Below, in pieces: positions 1-7,097 of a DNA stretch of 9,477 bases (position 1 is the stretch's first letter; every line of letters begins with the position of its first letter). The stretch is from JAGOUY01 sp964541725 (GTDB taxonomy: Bacteria > Patescibacteriota > Patescibacteriia > 2-12-FULL-60-25), in assembly GCA_964541725.1 (NCBI GenBank), contig CAZIQG010000042.1, positions 1 to 9,477 of the forward strand. Direction: 5' to 3'. Position numbers and translations under genes: made by a program. The notes below the pieces were generated by a model. It saw nothing but the letters and a program-made list of their open reading frames with translations. It ran no database searches and was not told where the DNA came from.

Positions 1-115
1 CAACCGCAAATCGAGTGCAACGGCCTTAGCTCCTTGCTCAGACAGCTGTAACCGAAAAATTCTGCCAGCTATTGGAGCCCTAGATGGGGAGAGGAGGGTG
101 ATTTGATTTTATCTG
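1..115. other. Window-edge stretch, no confident gene
   Basis: This is the 115 nt downstream of the last minus-strand gene. I see no convincing gene, RNA or terminator hairpin in it. One minus-strand frame stays open from about position 108 to the edge and reads in part RLQLSEQGAKAVALDLRL, which has a protein-like composition. It has no ATG, GTG or TTG start at a sensible place, so it could be the beginning of a gene with an unusual start, a remnant, or chance. A plus-strand frame open from the edge also stops at about 49-51. Nothing here can be assigned. Confidence 0.3.
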
Positions 116-574
116 CTACAAACGCGCGGTTACGAGGAGTTTGACGACTTTGGTGGCGAAGGGTTGATCAAGAAGAAAGAAGACGAGGAAGCTGGTTTGG
201 ACCATCAATAATAATGCCCCGGAGACGACGAGGAGGCGATGGGAAAAATCGGGGTCTTCGAAGCGGGCTTTCCAGTGGGATTCGAGCATCCAGAATTCGC
301 GTTCGAGAAGGATATTCAAAAATAAGACGAGCAGAGAACCGACGGCTCCGGCCAAGAAGGAGATGGTGGGACCGAGGCCGAGATAGCTCACGATGCCAAG
401 GCCAACCGGAAAGGCGGTTAGGGTCGCGATCATCCAGTAGTGGTGAGCACGGCAATGAGCGCGTTCACGCGCGGTCATGGGGGTAATGGCTGCCGAGGAA
501 ATTGGCTGACGCGCTTTTGCTTTGCGACGATAGAGCGGTTTTTTCTTCGTCACGAGGGAAGGTGCAGACGGCAT
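116..574 (-). CDS. Hypothetical three-helix membrane protein (152 aa)
   Basis: I do not recognise this family. From the ATG at 574 the product is 152 residues. The first 45 or so residues are strongly basic (KKK, RRK, KARQ) and probably cytoplasmic. Three hydrophobic segments follow at about 46-63, 68-90 and 112-135, with a charged stretch between the second and third (EREFWMLESHWKARFEDPDF). The topology resembles small inner-membrane proteins of the ATP synthase protein I or DUF type, but no signature motif supports that. The frame could also start at a TTG at 598. I prefer the ATG because the TTG lies inside a promoter-like sequence and its extra residues add nothing recognisable. The gene begins 44 nt after the dnaE stop and ends in TAG. 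There is no Shine-Dalgarno sequence. Its reading frame contains no interruption, and the alternation of hydrophobic segments supports real coding. Confidence 0.7.
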   Translation of the reverse strand: MPSAPSLVTKKKPLYRRKAKARQPISSAAITPMTARERAHCRAHHYWMIATLTAFPVGLGIVSYLGLGPTISFLAGAVGSLLVLFLNILLEREFWMLESHWKARFEDPDFSHRLLVVSGALLLMVQTSFLVFFLLDQPFATKVVKLLVTARL

Positions 575-582
575 ACGGCAAT

Positions 583-611
583 ATGATAGCACGTTCAATA
601 ATCGAAGTGAA
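583..611 (-). promoter_or_regulatory. Candidate extended -10 promoter for the 152-aa gene
   Basis: Reading the minus strand, TTCACT (606-611) is followed after 17 nt by TATCAT (583-588), which is preceded by TGC, the extended -10 motif. TATCAT matches the sigma-70 -10 consensus at 5 of 6 positions and TTCACT matches the -35 at 4 of 6. The expected transcription start falls only one to three bases before the ATG at 574, so the mRNA would be leaderless or nearly so. This fits the lack of a ribosome binding site. It is motif matching only. Confidence 0.35.
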
Positions 612-618
612 TGCGTCT

Positions 619-3600
619 TTATACTTCTGCTTTAACGGTGTCTGTTCCTAATAATCCCTCCAACTCTTTTGCGACTAAGTCATCAAATGCAATGCGATAT
701 GATGTTAGGATCTTTTGCTTGACGGGATGCTCGACAGAGAAGTAAACGCGGTATTGCCCGGGATGTTGGTCTAATACTCCACGCAACTTAAGTAGCGCGG
801 ATTCGGGTAGATGTGCGCGAAGGTGTAAATTCACCGCCTGGACTGAGCGCTTTTTTGGGCCAGGTGAGCTGGCTTCCTTAGTTTCAGTCGTTGCCAGCTC
901 AGCTGGCATGTTGCTGGGTGTCTTTTCTTGCTCGATACCCGATACTGGATACCCGATACCGCTTTGTTCATCCCCTATCCCGGATTGTTTCATGAATTTT
1001 TTGATGTCCTCCACATTATCTGGGGTGATTTCATAGCCAGATTCGGCCAAGAGCTTTGGTTCCCCTTCTTTTTCCTGATAGCGGCCGGAGACAACGAGAG
1101 TCTTTCCTACTTCCCAGATCTCTGGCTTGTCTTTGTAGATGCGTGGGAATACAACGACTTCAATCGCCTCGCTCATGTCTTCGAGTTTTGCGAACACCAT
1201 CAGCTCGTTGTTTTTGGTGGTGATCTTTTTTGCGAGGGTGACAATCCCTCCAATACGTACACTCTTTTTATCGCGATGATGGGGAAGTTCTTTGATATCG
1301 GTAAACAAGCCATGCAGCATTTCCCCATACTCACGGAATGGGTGCTCAGAAATGTAGAGACCGAGGAGTTCTTTTTCCCAGGCTAAGCGTTCGCGTTGGG
1401 TGGCAGGGGCGGCGGCTCTTAGCTTGAGCGGCGGATGTGTTTCAACGGGAGCAAATGAGAAGAGATTGAATTGTCCGCTTGAAGCTTCTTGTGAAATGCG
1501 TTTGTGGTATTCGAGAATGGTTTCGATGTTGAAGCAAAGGGCGTTTCGTTCTCCAAAACGATCAAGCGCACCTGACTTGATCAGAGATTCGACTGAACGA
1601 CGGTTAAAGGATCGATCTTGGATGCGGGAAGCAAAATCCGCAAGATCTTTGAATGCCCCGTTCTTCTTGCGTTCTGCGATGATGGTGTCGACGACGTCTT
1701 CACCTAAGCCTTTGATGGCGACAAGCCCGAAACGAATCTGGTGCTTGTCTTTTATGACGGTGAAACGCGTAAATGATTCGTTGAGATCGGGTGGCAGTAC
1801 TTCCACCCCCATGCGTCGACATTCTTCGACTTCAATCGTGATACGGTCGATGTTGCCGGAATCGGAATTTAAGAGCGCAGCCATGAAGGCTTCTGGGTAG
1901 TGAGCTTTGAGGTAGGCGGTTTGGTACGCGATGAGCGCGTAACAAGCGGCGTGTGATTTGTTGAAGCCGTAGGCCGCAAATTCTTCGAATTGTTGGAAAA
2001 TGGCTTCTGCTGTGTCTCGTCCAACGCCTTTGTTTACCGAGCCTTCAACGAATTTCACGCGTAATTCCGCCATGAGTTTGGCGATCTTTTTTCCCATGGC
2101 TTTTCGCAACGTGTCAGCTTCTCCTGGGGTGAAGCCGGCCATATCTTTGGCGACTTGCATGACTTGCTCTTGATAGACAGGAATTCCATAGGTTTCTTTA
2201 AGAGCATTCTCTGTCAGTGGGTGCATGAATTTGATTTTCTCTCGCCCATGCTTACGATCAATAAATGATTCGATGAATTGCATCGGACCTGGACGGTAGA
2301 GCGCTACCATGGCGATGATATCTTCGATCATGGTCGGTTTTAATTCACGAATGTACTTCTTCATCCCTTCTGATTCCAATTGAAACACCCCCGTCGTTTC
2401 CCCTTTTCCTAATAGTTCAAAGGTTTTTTCATCATTGAGAGGGATGGTGTTGATATCAATGATATCACCGTGAACGGCTTCAATAATCTCTAAACAATCG
2501 CGTATGACGGATAAGTTGGATAAACCCAAAAAATCCATCTTAAGCAAGCCAGAAACTTCCGCAGAATGGAGGGAGTATTGGATGACTTGTTCGACATCGC
2601 CGCCTTGCGCTTTTTGTAACGGAGAGAAATGCGAGAGCGCTTCTGGAGCAATCACGACGCCACAGGCGTGTTGAGAAGCGTGGCGTGTTGTTCCTTCGAG
2701 CTTTATGGCGAGATCAATCAAACGTTTGATACGCGGATCTGTTTCGTAGACCTGCTTGAGCTCGGGCGCTTCTTTAATGGATTGCTCGAGAGGAATGTGT
2801 TTTCCTTGAACGGGTGGTGGCACAATCTTCGCCACGCGATCGACATCACCATACGGCAAGCCTAAGACGCGCCCGACATCACGTACGGCGGCGCGAGCAG
2901 CCATGGTTCCGAAGGTGATGATACCGGCTACGCGATCTACGCCATATTTTTTACTGACATATTCGATAACATCTTTGCGTTTGACATCATCAAAATCCGT
3001 ATCGATATCTGGCATGGAGATACGATCGGGATTAAGGAAGCGTTCGAACAGCAAGCCGTAGCGAAGAGGGTCGAGGTTTGTAATATCGAGCGCATAGGCC
3101 ACGATAGAGCCGGCGGCGGAGCCACGGCCTGGGCCGACGATGACGCCGTGCTCTTTGGCCCACACGATATAGTCCTGCACGATCAAAAAGTAAGCAGCAA
3201 AGCCCATGCGTTCAATGGTACCGAGTTCAAATTCCATGCGTTCACGGGCAATTTTTTGTTGCTCTGGCTCTGGGTAGCGTTTCTGTAGTCCTTGTTCGCA
3301 GAGGGCACGTAAATGGCCATTTTCCGTTTCTCCTTCGGGCACGTCAAATTTAGGTAGAAGATTCTTGCCTAATTCTAATTTCACGTTGCAACGATCGGCG
3401 ATGAGACGTGTATTTGTAATGGCTTCGGGATGGTCTTTGAAGGCTTCAACCATGTCTTCGGGACCACAAAGAGAGTGATCGACAAGCGACATGGAGGCAC
3501 GGCGACGATCATCTAAGAGCTTGCCATCGTGGATACACATGAGTACGTCTTGGGCTTCCCGATCATCCGCGTGCAAATAGTGGACGTTTTTTGTAACAAC

Positions 3601-4230
3601 AATGGGTGCGCCTGTGAGTTTTGATAAAGCAATTAAATTTTCGTTGATGTCGAGTTGCGTTGGCGATTCAGGATGGTGGACGAGCTCGAGGAAGAAGTTC
3701 TCTTTCCCAAAAATTTCTTGGTATTGCTTCACGAGTTCCTGGGCTCGTTCCATGTCATGGGATTGGCAGGCCTTAGGAATTTCCCCTTTTCCGCAACCGG
3801 ATAGGGCAATAATCCCCTTTCCAAACTGGCGCAGGAGATCTTTATCCATGCGGGGTTTGTAGTAAAACCCTTCAAGATAGGAAATGGAGATGAGTTGTAA
3901 TAAATTCTTGTAGCCCTCATTGGTTTCGGCCAAGAGGGTGAGATGAAAACTATGCGTATCAATTCCCGGACGACGATCCGTATGTTTGTGCGGGGCGATG
4001 TTCGCTTCTACGCCGATGATGGGTTTTATACCGGCTTTATGGGCGGCTTCGTAAAATTCGATGGTGCCGTAGAGCGAGTTGTGATCTGTCAGCGCAATCG
4101 CATCGTATCCGAGCTCTTTACTACGATCTACAAGCTCTTTTACATCCCCCATGGCGTCGTATAACGAAAACATGGAGTGGGCGTGGAGATGCGCAAACGG
4201 GCTCTTCGGCAGGGAAGGTTGCTCTGACAT
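619..4230 (-). CDS. dnaE: DNA polymerase III alpha subunit (DnaE1 type)
   Basis: Catalytic subunit of the replicative DNA polymerase, 1203 aa (E. coli DnaE is about 1160). Order of parts: PHP domain about 11-290 (HLHAHS, TDHN at 48-51, GVEANIAP, SGCGKGEIP); palm with GPGRGS (366-371) and PDIDTD, giving catalytic Asp408 and Asp410, and Asp566 in KMDFLGL; fingers with ALYRPGP, PVYQEQVM and NKSHAACYA (757-765); helix-hairpin-helix region about 835-890; a clamp-binding motif QFNLF at 920-924; OB fold about 990-1070; a linker; and a C-terminal domain about 1127-1197. There is no DnaQ-like insertion, no intein and no PolC arrangement. Eight of nine predicted PHP metal ligands are present (H16, H18, D25, H50, E75, H96, C146, H217), but the ninth position is Asn215 where Asp is usual. 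The linker at 1083-1103 is encoded by a 7-nt-period repeat. The start is the ATG at 4230; it lacks a Shine-Dalgarno sequence but gives the expected N-terminus just before the PHP domain. Confidence 0.98.
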   Translation of the reverse strand: MSEQPSLPKSPFAHLHAHSMFSLYDAMGDVKELVDRSKELGYDAIALTDHNSLYGTIEFYEAAHKAGIKPIIGVEANIAPHKHTDRRPGIDTHSFHLTLLAETNEGYKNLLQLISISYLEGFYYKPRMDKDLLRQFGKGIIALSGCGKGEIPKACQSHDMERAQELVKQYQEIFGKENFFLELVHHPESPTQLDINENLIALSKLTGAPIVVTKNVHYLHADDREAQDVLMCIHDGKLLDDRRRASMSLVDHSLCGPEDMVEAFKDHPEAITNTRLIADRCNVKLELGKNLLPKFDVPEGETENGHLRALCEQGLQKRYPEPEQQKIARERMEFELGTIERMGFAAYFLIVQDYIVWAKEHGVIVGPGRGSAAGSIVAYALDITNLDPLRYGLLFERFLNPDRISMPDIDTDFDDVKRKDVIEYVSKKYGVDRVAGIITFGTMAARAAVRDVGRVLGLPYGDVDRVAKIVPPPVQGKHIPLEQSIKEAPELKQVYETDPRIKRLIDLAIKLEGTTRHASQHACGVVIAPEALSHFSPLQKAQGGDVEQVIQYSLHSAEVSGLLKMDFLGLSNLSVIRDCLEIIEAVHGDIIDINTIPLNDEKTFELLGKGETTGVFQLESEGMKKYIRELKPTMIEDIIAMVALYRPGPMQFIESFIDRKHGREKIKFMHPLTENALKETYGIPVYQEQVMQVAKDMAGFTPGEADTLRKAMGKKIAKLMAELRVKFVEGSVNKGVGRDTAEAIFQQFEEFAAYGFNKSHAACYALIAYQTAYLKAHYPEAFMAALLNSDSGNIDRITIEVEECRRMGVEVLPPDLNESFTRFTVIKDKHQIRFGLVAIKGLGEDVVDTIIAERKKNGAFKDLADFASRIQDRSFNRRSVESLIKSGALDRFGERNALCFNIETILEYHKRISQEASSGQFNLFSFAPVETHPPLKLRAAAPATQRERLAWEKELLGLYISEHPFREYGEMLHGLFTDIKELPHHRDKKSVRIGGIVTLAKKITTKNNELMVFAKLEDMSEAIEVVVFPRIYKDKPEIWEVGKTLVVSGRYQEKEGEPKLLAESGYEITPDNVEDIKKFMKQSGIGDEQSGIGYPVSGIEQEKTPSNMPAELATTETKEASSPGPKKRSVQAVNLHLRAHLPESALLKLRGVLDQHPGQYRVYFSVEHPVKQKILTSYRIAFDDLVAKELEGLLGTDTVKAEV
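931..981. repeat. Degenerate 7-nt tandem repeat inside dnaE
   Basis: Four contiguous 7-nt units on the plus strand, CTCGATA, CCCGATA, CTGGATA and CCCGATA, occupy 931-958. After a 9-nt break two further related units, TCATCCC and CTATCCC, occupy 968-981. The tract is translated in dnaE as the linker between the OB fold and the C-terminal domain. Because three 7-nt units make 21 nt, the protein also repeats every seven residues: SGIGDEQ, SGIGYPV, SGIEQEK (1083-1103). The first unit equals the unit of the repeat inside pheT (5717-5744), in the opposite orientation relative to the coding strand. Confidence 0.7.
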
Positions 4231-4277
4231 AGGAGGATCGCTGACGGCGCAAGGCCTGCGAACAAAGGGGATAAATT

Positions 4278-4305
4278 ATTTTACGTTCGGTATGACGAGG
4301 TTCAA
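4278..4305 (-). promoter_or_regulatory. Candidate sigma-70 promoter for dnaE
   Basis: On the minus strand TTGAAC (4300-4305) is followed after 16 nt by TAAAAT (4278-4283). The -10 hexamer matches TATAAT at 5 of 6 positions and the -35 matches TTGACA at 4 of 6. It sits in the 83-nt gap between the 112-aa gene and dnaE, next to the only AT-rich patch there, and would give a leader of about 40 nt. This suggests dnaE can be transcribed apart from pheST. Motif evidence only. Confidence 0.45.
4284..4296. repeat. Possible end fragment of the palindromic repeat
   Basis: The 13 bases CGTTCGGTATGAC match 12 of 13 bases of the right end of the 130-bp palindrome at 8380-8392 (CGTTCGGGATGAC). The match does not extend into the flanks in a clear way. 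It lies exactly in the spacer of the candidate dnaE promoter. It may be a decayed or solo end of the same repeat family, or chance. Confidence 0.3.
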
Positions 4306-4313
4306 GAGGAGGG

Positions 4314-4652
4314 TTACAGGCGTTTTCGCTTTCGTTTTGGAGGCTCGTCTTCTGAGAGCTCATCTTCTTCATCCATGAGCGAAGCTTGTTTTCTGCTTTG
4401 CATCCAGCCAAAAACTTCTTTGCCGGCCGTGGCGAGAATGCCCAGATATTGTGAGGCGGAACCGATGCGCTCGCTGATATCAGAGACGAATTCTTCGACG
4501 CGCGTGATTTTTTCGCGCGTGTCTTCTAGAAGATCATTTGTTTGACGCAGCATGCGGGCGAGCTCGTATAAGACCCAGCAGAGAAAGCCGCTGACGAATA
4601 GAAGACTCACTGCGCCCGCTAGGAGCAAAGCATCACGGGAAGAAAGGTACAT
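4314..4652 (-). CDS. Hypothetical single-pass membrane protein (112 aa)
   Basis: Function unknown. An N-terminal hydrophobic helix at about 8-30 (DALLLAGAVSLLFVSGF and on) should anchor the protein in the membrane. It is followed by an amphipathic, probably coiled-coil stretch at about 31-65 (NDLLEDTREKITRVEEFVSDI), a short helix with KEVFGWMQSRK, and a tail that switches from very acidic (DEEDELSEDE) to very basic (KRKRKRL). This layout resembles small DUF948-like proteins that carry one membrane helix and a helical rod, but I cannot confirm the family. The gene starts at an ATG 36 nt after pheT, ends in TAA, and lacks a Shine-Dalgarno sequence, so it is probably the third gene of the pheST transcript. 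The ordered change from hydrophobic to charged segments supports real coding. Confidence 0.7.
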   Translation of the reverse strand: MYLSSRDALLLAGAVSLLFVSGFLCWVLYELARMLRQTNDLLEDTREKITRVEEFVSDISERIGSASQYLGILATAGKEVFGWMQSRKQASLMDEEDELSEDEPPKRKRKRL

Positions 4653-4688
4653 ATAGACGATAGGATAGCAGATGAGCGCGTGGCTGGC

Positions 4689-7094
4689 CTAGGCTCTCCA
4701 CTCTGCCTGAAGCTGCTGGGTTAGCGCCTGTTGTAGATCCTGCATGGCCGCGTCCACTTCGCTGGTTTCCAGGGTGCGATCTGAGTGAGTGAATGTAAGA
4801 TGAAAGGTGAGCGATTTCTTTCCTTCCGGGATCCCTTGTCCTTGGTAGGTTTCACTCCATTCTACCGATGTAATAAGGGAAGATGTCTGACGGATGGCTT
4901 GCTCCATGGCTTGAACGGTCACATGACGCGCGACCACGGGCGCGATGTCGCGTTTGGCTTCTGGGAAGATTGGTAAAGATTTGTACGTCTTCGTATGTTT
5001 GGCAGCTAGAAACAATTCCTTTAAAGGAATGTGTGCAAGAGCTGCACGATCTTCGATCTTGAATCTGTTGGCGATACTTGGGTGCACTTCTCCGACGGTT
5101 GCGAGCAAGTGCTCACCGTTGAAGGCTTGGACCGTGCGTCCTGGATGCCAGAAGAGATCGCTTATGAGTGGTTTCCATTGAATGGAGTCGATGCCAAACT
5201 CGCGTAAGAGATGCTCCGTCAATCCCTTTGCTTCGCGGAAGGCTTCATCCTTGCCTAAGACGGCCGCGACACATTCCCCTTCTTCTTTGGGAAGATCGTG
5301 TGTTTTTCCGTTGCGTAGATAATAGACATTAGCCACTTCAAAAATACGTTGTGAGCGAAAACGTTCCTGATTTTCTGCGACGGTTTGGAGCATGGAGGGA
5401 AAAAGCGTGGTGCGCATGAACTCAAAATCAGCCGAGAGCGGATTCTGCACACGCAGCATACGACTCGTATCAAATCCTGCCTTGTCTGCTAATTCTTTTG
5501 AGATGAAAGAATAGCTTAGTATTTCGGTATATCCGGCCCCTTTGGCGAGTTCACGTACGCGCTGTTCTTGTACGAGCGTATTGTTGCGAGGCTTAGGAGT
5601 AGGAGCTTTTGGATAGATCGCGGGAATATTGACGTACCCGTAGACACGAGCTACTTCTTCGATCAAATCGCGTCCAGACTCAATATCATGATCGCGCCAC
5701 CAGGGAACCTTAACTTGTATCGAGTATCGAGTATCGAGTATCGAGAACCCGAGACGCTTCAACGTATCCTTGATAGCCTTCTTATCGAGCGCGAGACCGA
5801 TGAGGTCGTTTACTTCTTTGACCGTGACGGAATAGGTTGGAGAGACGTATGGTTCGGCTTGTACGTCCGCGATCACGGAGGTGACTTTGCCGCCGGCTAA
5901 CTTTAAACAAAGCTCCATGGCACGAGCCAGACCAATCGGACAGGATTCGGTTGAAAGTCCTTTTTCGAACAATGATTGCGAATCTGAAGACAGGTTGAGT
6001 TCGCGAGCCGTTTTCCGGATATGGGTCTGATCCCAAACGGCGCACTCAAAAATGACACTCGTTGTATCTGAGGTTGCTCCGCTTTCTTCTCCGCCCATGA
6101 TGCCGGCGATTGATTGTGGGCCCACGTCATCTGCAACGACGAGATGGTGTCCATCAAGTTCGTAAGTTTTTCCGTCGAGGGCTTTGAGTGTCTCACCCGG
6201 CTTCGCTGAACGAACATGTAATCCGCCTTGAATTTTTTGCGCATCAAACACATGCATCGGTCTTCCGAGTTCGTGCAAGATGTAGTTGGTGATGTCTACG
6301 ACGTTGTTGATGGGACGGTGTCCGGCAGATAAGAGACGACGCTTTAACCACCAAGGAGATTGGCCAACCTTTACCCCGTCAATACGAACCGCCATGAAGC
6401 GTGGACAAAGGTCTTTCTTGCTGACTTGGACGTTGAGCGGCTGTTCTCCTGTCTTGAGTTTTGGGGCCTTCCAGGTAAATGGTTGTTTCAAAATGGCGGC
6501 GGCTTCACGAGCCAATCCGACCATTCCCATGGCATCAGGTCGATTCGTGGTAACTTCGATATCCATGATGACGTCTTGTTCGCATCCTAAAAAAGAAGTG
6601 AGAGACTGTCCGGCTTTGAAGATGGTTTTCTTTTCTTTCTTAAATGCTTTACCGAGGTCTAAGATCTCACGTTCTCCGTGTGGAAAGGCATCGAATAACC
6701 CGATTTCATTCGCGGCGCAAATCATGCCTTCACTAGCAACACCACGGATCTCGGTTGGCTTCAGCTCGATCAACTCACCTTCGCCGTGCCAACGTACTTT
6801 GGCACCCGGCAAGGCGACCACGATCCATTGGTTACGTTCAAGATTCGATCCCCCACACACGACGGTGATGACTCTCTCGCCTAAATCCACCTTTGCTAAA
6901 CGAAGTTTGTCGGCGTTTGGGTGCGTTTCGATGTCTTTAATTTGTCCGACAACCATGCCGTCGTAGAGAGGCGCTTGAGGATAGAGACGTTCGATGCCAG
7001 GACCGGATAACGAAACACGCGCCGCAAATTGTTCGGGCGTTTCTGTCAGCGTCACGTAATCTTTGATCCAATCGTAAGAAGCGAGAATGTTCAT
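4689..7094 (-). CDS. pheT: Phenylalanine--tRNA ligase beta subunit
   Basis: Beta subunit of the alpha2-beta2 phenylalanyl-tRNA synthetase, 801 aa (E. coli about 795). It binds tRNA-Phe and edits mischarged Tyr-tRNA-Phe. Domains in order: short N-terminal segment with YDWIKDYV; EMAP/Trbp111-like tRNA-binding OB domain about 43-155 (HPNADKLRLAKVD, GMICAANEIGL); B3/B4 editing region about 215-390 (RPINNVVDITNYILHELGRP at 260-279, GIMGGEESG at 331-339); B5 domain about 415-490 (KVPWWRDHDIE, DLIEEVARVYGY); catalytic-like core about 500-690 (NPLSADFEFMRTTLFPSML, GEVHP); FDX-ACB anticodon-binding domain about 707-799 (FPEAKRDIAPVV). All expected domains are present. Residues 451-460 in the B5 domain are encoded by four perfect 7-nt repeats. 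The ATG lies 3 nt after the pheS stop, so translation is probably coupled; the stop is TAG. Confidence 0.98.
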   Translation of the reverse strand: MNILASYDWIKDYVTLTETPEQFAARVSLSGPGIERLYPQAPLYDGMVVGQIKDIETHPNADKLRLAKVDLGERVITVVCGGSNLERNQWIVVALPGAKVRWHGEGELIELKPTEIRGVASEGMICAANEIGLFDAFPHGEREILDLGKAFKKEKKTIFKAGQSLTSFLGCEQDVIMDIEVTTNRPDAMGMVGLAREAAAILKQPFTWKAPKLKTGEQPLNVQVSKKDLCPRFMAVRIDGVKVGQSPWWLKRRLLSAGHRPINNVVDITNYILHELGRPMHVFDAQKIQGGLHVRSAKPGETLKALDGKTYELDGHHLVVADDVGPQSIAGIMGGEESGATSDTTSVIFECAVWDQTHIRKTARELNLSSDSQSLFEKGLSTESCPIGLARAMELCLKLAGGKVTSVIADVQAEPYVSPTYSVTVKEVNDLIGLALDKKAIKDTLKRLGFSILDTRYSIQVKVPWWRDHDIESGRDLIEEVARVYGYVNIPAIYPKAPTPKPRNNTLVQEQRVRELAKGAGYTEILSYSFISKELADKAGFDTSRMLRVQNPLSADFEFMRTTLFPSMLQTVAENQERFRSQRIFEVANVYYLRNGKTHDLPKEEGECVAAVLGKDEAFREAKGLTEHLLREFGIDSIQWKPLISDLFWHPGRTVQAFNGEHLLATVGEVHPSIANRFKIEDRAALAHIPLKELFLAAKHTKTYKSLPIFPEAKRDIAPVVARHVTVQAMEQAIRQTSSLITSVEWSETYQGQGIPEGKKSLTFHLTFTHSDRTLETSEVDAAMQDLQQALTQQLQAEWRA
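5717..5744. repeat. Four perfect 7-nt tandem repeats inside pheT
   Basis: The unit GTATCGA is present four times without mismatch on the plus strand (28 nt). On the coding strand this is CTCGATA-type sequence, translated as SILDTRYSI in PheT residues 451-459. It falls in the variable hairpin of the B5 domain between LKRLGF and VKVPWW, where length is usually tolerated. The 28-nt length is not a multiple of three, so the present frame must also reflect changes next to the repeat or replacement of older sequence. Confidence 0.85.
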
Positions 7095-7097
7095 AGG

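Noticed and set aside
575..598. TTG start at 598 for the small membrane protein
   Set aside because: It would place the start inside the promoter-like -10 region and adds eight residues without support; the ATG at 574 is simpler.
928..1900. Two long plus-strand open frames (928-1386 and 1400-1900)
   Set aside because: Both are antisense to conserved dnaE sequence (OB fold and clamp-binding region) and show no family resemblance.
4231..4237. AGGAGG next to the dnaE start as a ribosome binding site
   Set aside because: The AGGAGG is on the plus strand; on the dnaE coding strand it reads CCTCCT, which cannot pair with the 16S rRNA end.
6286..6966. Open frame of 226 codons on the plus strand
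   Set aside because: It lies fully antisense to the conserved N-terminal half of pheT and its translation has no recognisable motif or natural composition. It is a shadow of the pheT codons.
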